Source of the DNA: Climacium dendroides
Lineage: Eukaryota > Streptophyta > Bryopsida > Hypnales > Climaciaceae
DNA: 64,000 bases
Reading direction: 5' to 3'
Assembly (NCBI GenBank): GCA_950106755.1
Contig: OX467089.1
Coordinates: forward strand, 19,449,345 to 19,513,344
Under the pieces are notes generated by a model. That model worked only from the letters and a program-made list of their open reading frames with translations, was not told the DNA's origin and ran no database searches. Made by a program: the position numbers and the translations under genes. This document shows, piece after piece, positions 58,823-64,000 of this stretch (position 1 is the first letter of the stretch; the number at the start of each line of letters is the position of its first letter).

Positions 58823-60559
58823 TAAAAAATTTCAATAGCTAAATGTACATTGGAGAAAATCCTTGAAATGATAGAATTTGATAGCCAATTTGCAACTTCC
58901 TTCACATTGAAATTAGCATCTATTTAGTCCATTTTGTGTTATACAATACTCCCAATAATCCGTTACAACTTGTAAAATCCTTTCTTTTCTAATTTTTTTT
59001 TAATACTCCTCACTCTTGAGGTAGCCAAACCTGATGCATGTTCGTCTTGAAGGTAGCATGTTGCACTAAATTCCATAAACTAGTCTTAGTAGAAAAATCC
59101 AAAAAAATTTAGAATACAATACATGGTGATCCATTTTTATTAATTTTTCTAAGCAACGAAGATTTGTTTGAAAATCAAATGATGTAAATGATCCAAAATA
59201 AACTTCAACATGTACAAAGGCTATAAAAATTACATATTACTAAGATAGAAATCAATCATTCTTTATTGTCAAATGAATAGGTAAAGTCATTCAAGTTCTA
59301 CAAAATGGCATGAAATCGATGTTCTTGGGTTATATTAGCCCTCAAAGGACTAAACTACATTTTTGGCAACATAGCAATTTTGAGCAGCTCACTATGAATG
59401 GAATTTTTATTTTTTTTCTTTGAAATTTTCACACTTCTATCCAACATTTTTCATAACTTTTAAACATATGGTTAAAAAAATTTAGTATGCAGTGGATAGC
59501 CTAGGCAACAAAAACAACTTCTCTGAAAATACTTTTAAAATAATTAAAATTTGAAATTTATTCTTTAGATTTTTATATATGTGAAAATCTTTGAATCATT
59601 CCATTTTGATTAATGAGATGAAAGTTATGAGGAGTTTTAGTTTTAGGTAGTATACAAGTAGTTATGGAATTTTTACTCTAAACTAAACTTTGAAGTCCTT
59701 TATTTAACTCAATTTCCAGTATTTAAAAAATAAATAAAAGCATTAGGTGTACATTGTTTATTACAACATTACAATCTTTGGAATTGGCATTTTTCAATTC
59801 CAAAAATAAATGGTTAATAATTTAGTATTTTGAATCATTCTCTACTTCTTTCTACTTGGTATTTGTTTTATATATGTTGTACAATTCCAAATGATCTAAT
59901 TTTGTTTTAAATGTAGCCGACTTGATTTGAAAAATGAATTCAAAGAGTTACAACCATTTGGACATTTTTTCATAATGATTTGACCTTGTGAAGTAGGATA
60001 ATTATAAAAATGTTTTTTCAAAATTTCTATTTTTTTCCTTTTTTAAATTATTTTTGGCTAAATTTTCTAAATAGCTACAAATTTATGGAATAACTTTTTA
60101 ATTATATTTCACAAAGCGAGGCTTTGGTAAATTAGTGCAACATGTGCTATTAGGATCAATCAGTATTGTATTGGGGTCTAAGATGAATTATGAACCCACT
60201 TATAGTCTTCCAAATCATGTTTTGAAAATAACAACTTTAGGTGTTAGGAATGTTGTTAACAAATGAAATATGATCCAAAATTGCATCTTCAATTCATTCC
60301 AAGTACTTCTAAAAACACAATTTTTAAAATCATGTGTGAATGGACTACCATTTGCAAGCATATTAAGAATGATTTGAAGTATGTTTTTTGACATAGTAGA
60401 TTCAATTCCAAAAAACAAATGTATTTATGACTTTGTACAAGCTCCAACAACATATACAAAGTTACAAATGTAGTCTCAATGTTGTGATTTTGATTTGAGG
60501 TATAAGAACAATGGAAAAAAGTCAATCATTTAAAGTTTTGGAAATTCTTTTAACTAGTT

Positions 60560-60970
60560 ACAACTTACAATAAGGATGCAAAATATCATTTGGTTTCTAA
60601 TTAAAGCATATAGTTGATTGGTGACCAATTGACAACTACATGTTTCAACTACTAATGACTTGATGTAAAATTTGGTTGTAAAGTGTCACTTGGTCACTAG
60701 ATGAAGTATGTAGCTGATTGGTGACCAATTGACAAATATGTGCTTAAATTATGTACCAACAATTTGAAGTAATAATCATTTGGTTGTTAGTTGAAGCCAA
60801 TATTTTATGGGCAACCAAAGAACTATATGCTTCAATTTAAAGTTTCGATTGGTTCACTTGATCATGAAATGTTAATTGGTAATTCTATTTGAAGCATGTA
60901 GACATTCATTAGTTACTAAAAGGACATAAATTGTCAACATAACCAATAATCATCTATCCAAATACCTATG
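60560..60970. repeat. Degenerate tandem repeats, arm B copy
   Basis: Variants of 'gattggtgaccaattgacaa' and 'tgaagtatgtagctgattgg' recur. This is the inverse counterpart of 20040-20660. Confidence 0.7.
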
Positions 60971-61413
60971 AAAAGGTTTGTTGACAAGTAGATTGAAAGG
61001 AATTTTTTTTTAATTAAAAATGTTGTTGACAAGGAGAGCGGGAGGCAAATTTCAAAAAAACATTAAATTGGGAGGGTGGAAGGCAAATTTTGAAAAAACA
61101 TAAAAACATTTTGATAGAGAGTAATTACAGAAGTTGAAAAATTGTCTCTTTGTGACTACCGTAGCTTGAAAATAAGATACTCCATATGTTAGTTTTGTAA
61201 ATAATTAAGGAAAAATTGGAACATGTCTAAAATATGAAAACTATACAAGTATTTTGGAAAATTTGAGAAAATTTCATTGTTGTGAATTTTGAATATCCAA
61301 AAATTATTTCTCAAAAAATTTAGAAAAAAAATATATTCATATATGAAAAAAATTACTGCAATGAAGAATGTTGAAAATTAGGAAGATTGACATGCTAAAA
61401 GTCAAGAAAATCT

Positions 61414-62332
61414 AATTAATCCCTAAAGGACCAAGGCCTTATTTTTGCCAAAAAACACTCAGAACTGCCATTTCTGTAGCAAAGAGTAAAAAAATTTGAA
61501 AATTACTTTTTCTACACATCCAATTGTAGGATCTTATACCTTATTAGTATGAAATATGTGGAAAAAATTTCAGAAAATTTGATAACATAGATTAAAAGAT
61601 ATTTGCGTTTAAAGTGAAAAAAACAATTTCTTCATCACCTTGCAGGTCTGGATTATTTGACTTTGAACTTTTTTAAACTTCAATTTTTTGCACTACAGAG
61701 TTTTGAGCTTTAAATCGTTATTATGTGAAATTGAGTTGAGAGTCTAGGGGAAAAAAGAATTTTAAGAAAAAACTTAATTTTCATACTTAAAAAAATTCTT
61801 AAATAGAAGTAGGTATGAGAAAGAAGGAAAATCTGAATTATTAATATATTTAAGATGGAATTGAAATGCACTAATCCCAATGGTGAGATTTTTCTAGCCA
61901 AATCATGTAAAATTTTTTCTTCAAAAAAGTTGTAAAGATTGCATTCAGAAATGAATTCTATAAGTTATTTTTTTAGGAAGATACTCTAACTGTCCAAAAA
62001 ACAAGATTGTCCATAACTTTCTCATAATAAGTCCAAATGGAATGAATCAAAGCTTCCCATGTAGACAAAAATATAATCTATGAGAAAAAAATTTAGAAAA
62101 ATAAATTCAAATTTTTGAAATTTTTTTTGTTGCCCCCTCTCCCTTGTTTTGAGCTTATTTGGGCATAACTTTTGTTCCCGGGCATCAATTGAAAAAAAAA
62201 TTACATTCCCATGAAGCTCTTCATTTTTTCTATCTTCAAAAAAAGTTTCAAAAAATCATGACAAAATTTCAGCCCGTAGGTACTTGCCCGAAATCCAATT
62301 TGTCCCCTGAAGGGACAATGATCCATATGCCC
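61414..62332 (+). mobile_element. ~0.9-kb TIR element, second copy
   Basis: Starts 'taatccctaaaggaccaagg' and ends 'gtcccctgaagggacaatga'. It matches 32788-33695 along its length in the same orientation. Here it interrupts the segment that continues uninterrupted at about 30225 in the inverted partner, so its limits are supported by an empty site. The 3' terminal repeat is diverged. No intact protein is seen. Confidence 0.78.
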
Positions 62333-62381
62333 AAAATTAATTATTTTATCCTCTAGGTGCGGAATCTAACTTCAATGTACA

Positions 62382-62514
62382 GTAAGCCCTCCTCTTGTGG
62401 TCAATTGATTGTTATGGCTACAATTAAAAAAAAACATGTGATAGAAGTAAGCTCCCCTCTTGTGGTCAATTGATTGTTATGGCTACAATTTTAAAAAACA
62501 TGTGATAGAAATAA
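62382..62514. repeat. ~70-bp tandem duplication
   Basis: 'cctcttgtggtcaattgatt' followed by 'gttatggctacaattaaaa' and 'aaacatgtgatagaa' occurs twice, from about 62391 and 62457. The copies are nearly identical. The inverted partner near 30120-30160 has a single copy, so the duplication happened after the segments parted. Confidence 0.9.
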
Positions 62515-63210
62515 AAGCCTCGATGTATCTTTTGGAGCATAAATGAAGTAATGATCATTTTGGGATGTGGAAGTGGCACTTTTTAAGTGTTCAATTGATG
62601 GCTTAAGAGTGGCTTAGGTCATGTATGTTTTGGTTGTAGAACCTTCAAGAATGTGACTATTTTAGGTCCATGATCCTATGACCATTTTAGAAAAACATTG
62701 TGGCCATTTAGGTTGTAAAGATGACCATTTTGGAATTACTTTCCATTGGTTCTATTGAATTCTTGAATAATTGCTAGCCTTTAGAACTAGCTACTTCAAA
62801 AAGTAAATAACAAGTTCATATTAGGGGCCCAATATTCTTCTCACTACCAATGACAATTACCTAATTAGAAATTTCTAAATTTGTACCCTCCAATACTTAA
62901 AAACTCATTGAAATTCTAATTAGATTAGCTTTAACTCTCTCCAAATTCTACAACTCTCATGGTTTGTTCTTAAAAACTGTTGACAATTCTAGATGGCTTA
63001 GGTAATGTGCTTTACTCATGATGCCTCAAATTTATAATATTTTAGTCATGGATCATCAATTAGAACCTATATTTGGCAATACTTACAAAAAAATATTTGT
63101 CAATGTACAAAAAATATTAATGACCTACAAGTGTCACTCAAAATTTATCAACAAAATGCAATTTTACCTTCTATTACTTTGTACATCGAGGGGGAGACCA
63201 TCAATGTAGT

Positions 63211-64000
63211 AGAAAGTGTTGTAAGATTAAAAAAAAGGATCAATTTAATTCTTTGAAGGAAAAACTTATATTTTCAGTAGATTTACCATAGCATTGGTAG
63301 TATGTCTTGGTTGGATTTATATATAAAATAGGTTGGTGAGAAATTCCTACCTTTTTGTTAGTAGTAGAAAAAAATATAAGATGCCAAACCTAGGATCTTG
63401 TCAAAAATGCTTAGTAGGTTCAGTTTTAGAATTAGTGGCTTTGGTGGGTGGCTGTAATTGTTGTTTAGGATTTGAATTAGGCGCCTTCAAGTTGATGGAA
63501 AATGTGTTGGCATACTAGTGTGGTGGTTCAAGCTAGTGTCATGTGAGTTTTGAAAAGCTTGTTGTTGGTGAGTGTTACAAGCACCGATTTGTCACATGGA
63601 ATTGGTTCCTAGGACTTGAGGCTATTGTTGGAGAGATCTTTGCTACAACTCCTTCCAACACCCTCTTTTGTATTAGGATTTGTATACTGATGTTAGATTT
63701 TGTGTTGCCTTTCTCCTTGTTGCTGCTCCTATGTCTTCTTTGTATTAGGATTTGTATATTAATGTTAGATTTTGTATTGCCTTTCTCCTTGTTGTTGCTC
63801 CTATGTTGCTTACAGTTTAAGGTTTGGGATTATCTCCCTTCTTGTTGCATTTAGGGTGCCTGCATGTGAAGAATTCACAATTTCCCAATTGCTTTCACAA
63901 TTTCCCGACTACTTTCACCACTTGTGTTCCACTCACCTTCCAAGTTTAAGGGTGCGCTTCAACTCCATGTTGAATTTGGTTTTGGATGTACTTCAATTAC
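63211..64000. other. Right window edge, no supported gene
   Basis: GC content rises slightly and overlapping open frames run from 63.33 to 63.85 kb. They include the 72-bp duplication and show no recognisable domain, so they may be repeat-derived or the edge of a feature continuing beyond the window. Confidence 0.4.
63664..63809. repeat. 72-bp tandem duplication
   Basis: 'ttgtattaggatttgtatac' with 'tgatgttagattttgtgttg' at 63668 recurs from 63740 with three or four changes. Both copies end 'tgctcctatg'. Confidence 0.92.

Larger units (their letters stand above)
54569..61130. repeat. Arm B of the large inverted duplication
   Basis: Reverse complement of arm A (19300-23794), but longer because of insertions. 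The best conserved part, 54569-55400, holds the OGG1 promoter and leader. Telo-boxes (AAACCCTAAAA) are at about 54569 and 54865, both homologous to those before DapB. Insertions specific to arm B are the hairpin at 56937-57071 and the TIR element at 58084-58822. Beyond 61130 the sequence stops matching arm A and begins to match 30.86 kb. Confidence 0.85.
61130..63210. repeat. Segment inverted relative to 28.9-30.87 kb
   Basis: Matches 28900-30870 as reverse complement, minus the two MITE copies and plus the element at 61414-62332. Landmarks are 'gtggaagtggcact' (62565), 'tcaattgatggctta' (62595), 'attacctaat' and 'tggatcatcaatta' (63048). Confidence 0.8.

Overview
The window looks like nuclear DNA of a land plant. 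Five protein genes of plant type sit as GC-richer islands in AT-rich, repeat-laden DNA. Four carry GT-AG introns, the beta-galactosidase has the 19-exon plant layout, and telo-box motifs (AAACCCTA) lie in housekeeping leaders. Short introns, long 5' leaders and many small inverted-repeat elements would fit a seedless plant such as a bryophyte, but the sequence does not fix the species.

Layout. 1-8.7 kb: no convincing gene. It holds a ~300-bp degenerate tandem array (0.65-2.37 kb), a foldback pair (3.9-4.3 kb), and two further tandem arrays (6.7-7.83 kb). 8.7-11.3 kb: a group C (Opaque2-like) bZIP transcription factor with upstream ORFs and a polyglutamine tract. 13.75-14.39 kb: an intronless, acidic/basic nuclear protein ending in a CHZ-like histone-chaperone motif. 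15.71 kb: tRNA-Ile(AAU) with a Pol III terminator. 16-23.8 kb: AT-rich repeat DNA whose right part is arm A of a large inverted duplication. 24.06-26.61 kb: plastid 4-hydroxy-tetrahydrodipicolinate reductase (lysine synthesis, 8 exons). 28.4-39 kb: nested MITE-like elements, several with an empty counterpart elsewhere in the window. 40.64-50.86 kb: GH35 beta-galactosidase with a C-terminal SUEL-type lectin domain (19 exons, 841 aa). 54.54-51.40 kb (minus): 8-oxoguanine DNA glycosylase (5 exons, 433 aa). 54.6-64 kb: arm B of the inverted duplication, then a segment inverted relative to 28.9-30.9 kb.

Main point of interest. About 4.5 kb upstream of the DapB-type gene (19.3-23.79 kb), including its telo-box leader, recurs in inverse orientation upstream of the OGG1-type gene (54.57-61.13 kb). 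The match stops inside both leaders, 25-30 bp before the OGG1 ATG. Two unrelated genes, one for plastid lysine synthesis and one for DNA repair, therefore appear to start from duplicated copies of one promoter. The arms have diverged by insertions: a TIR element at 58.08 kb, a snap-back hairpin at 56.94 kb and a ~550-bp insert at 19.42 kb. A second inverted pair (28.9-30.9 versus 61.15-63.2 kb) provides empty sites for two MITE copies.

The genes do not form one pathway. Functional calls rest on visible family motifs. Exon joins are inferred from splice consensus, reading frame and family similarity.
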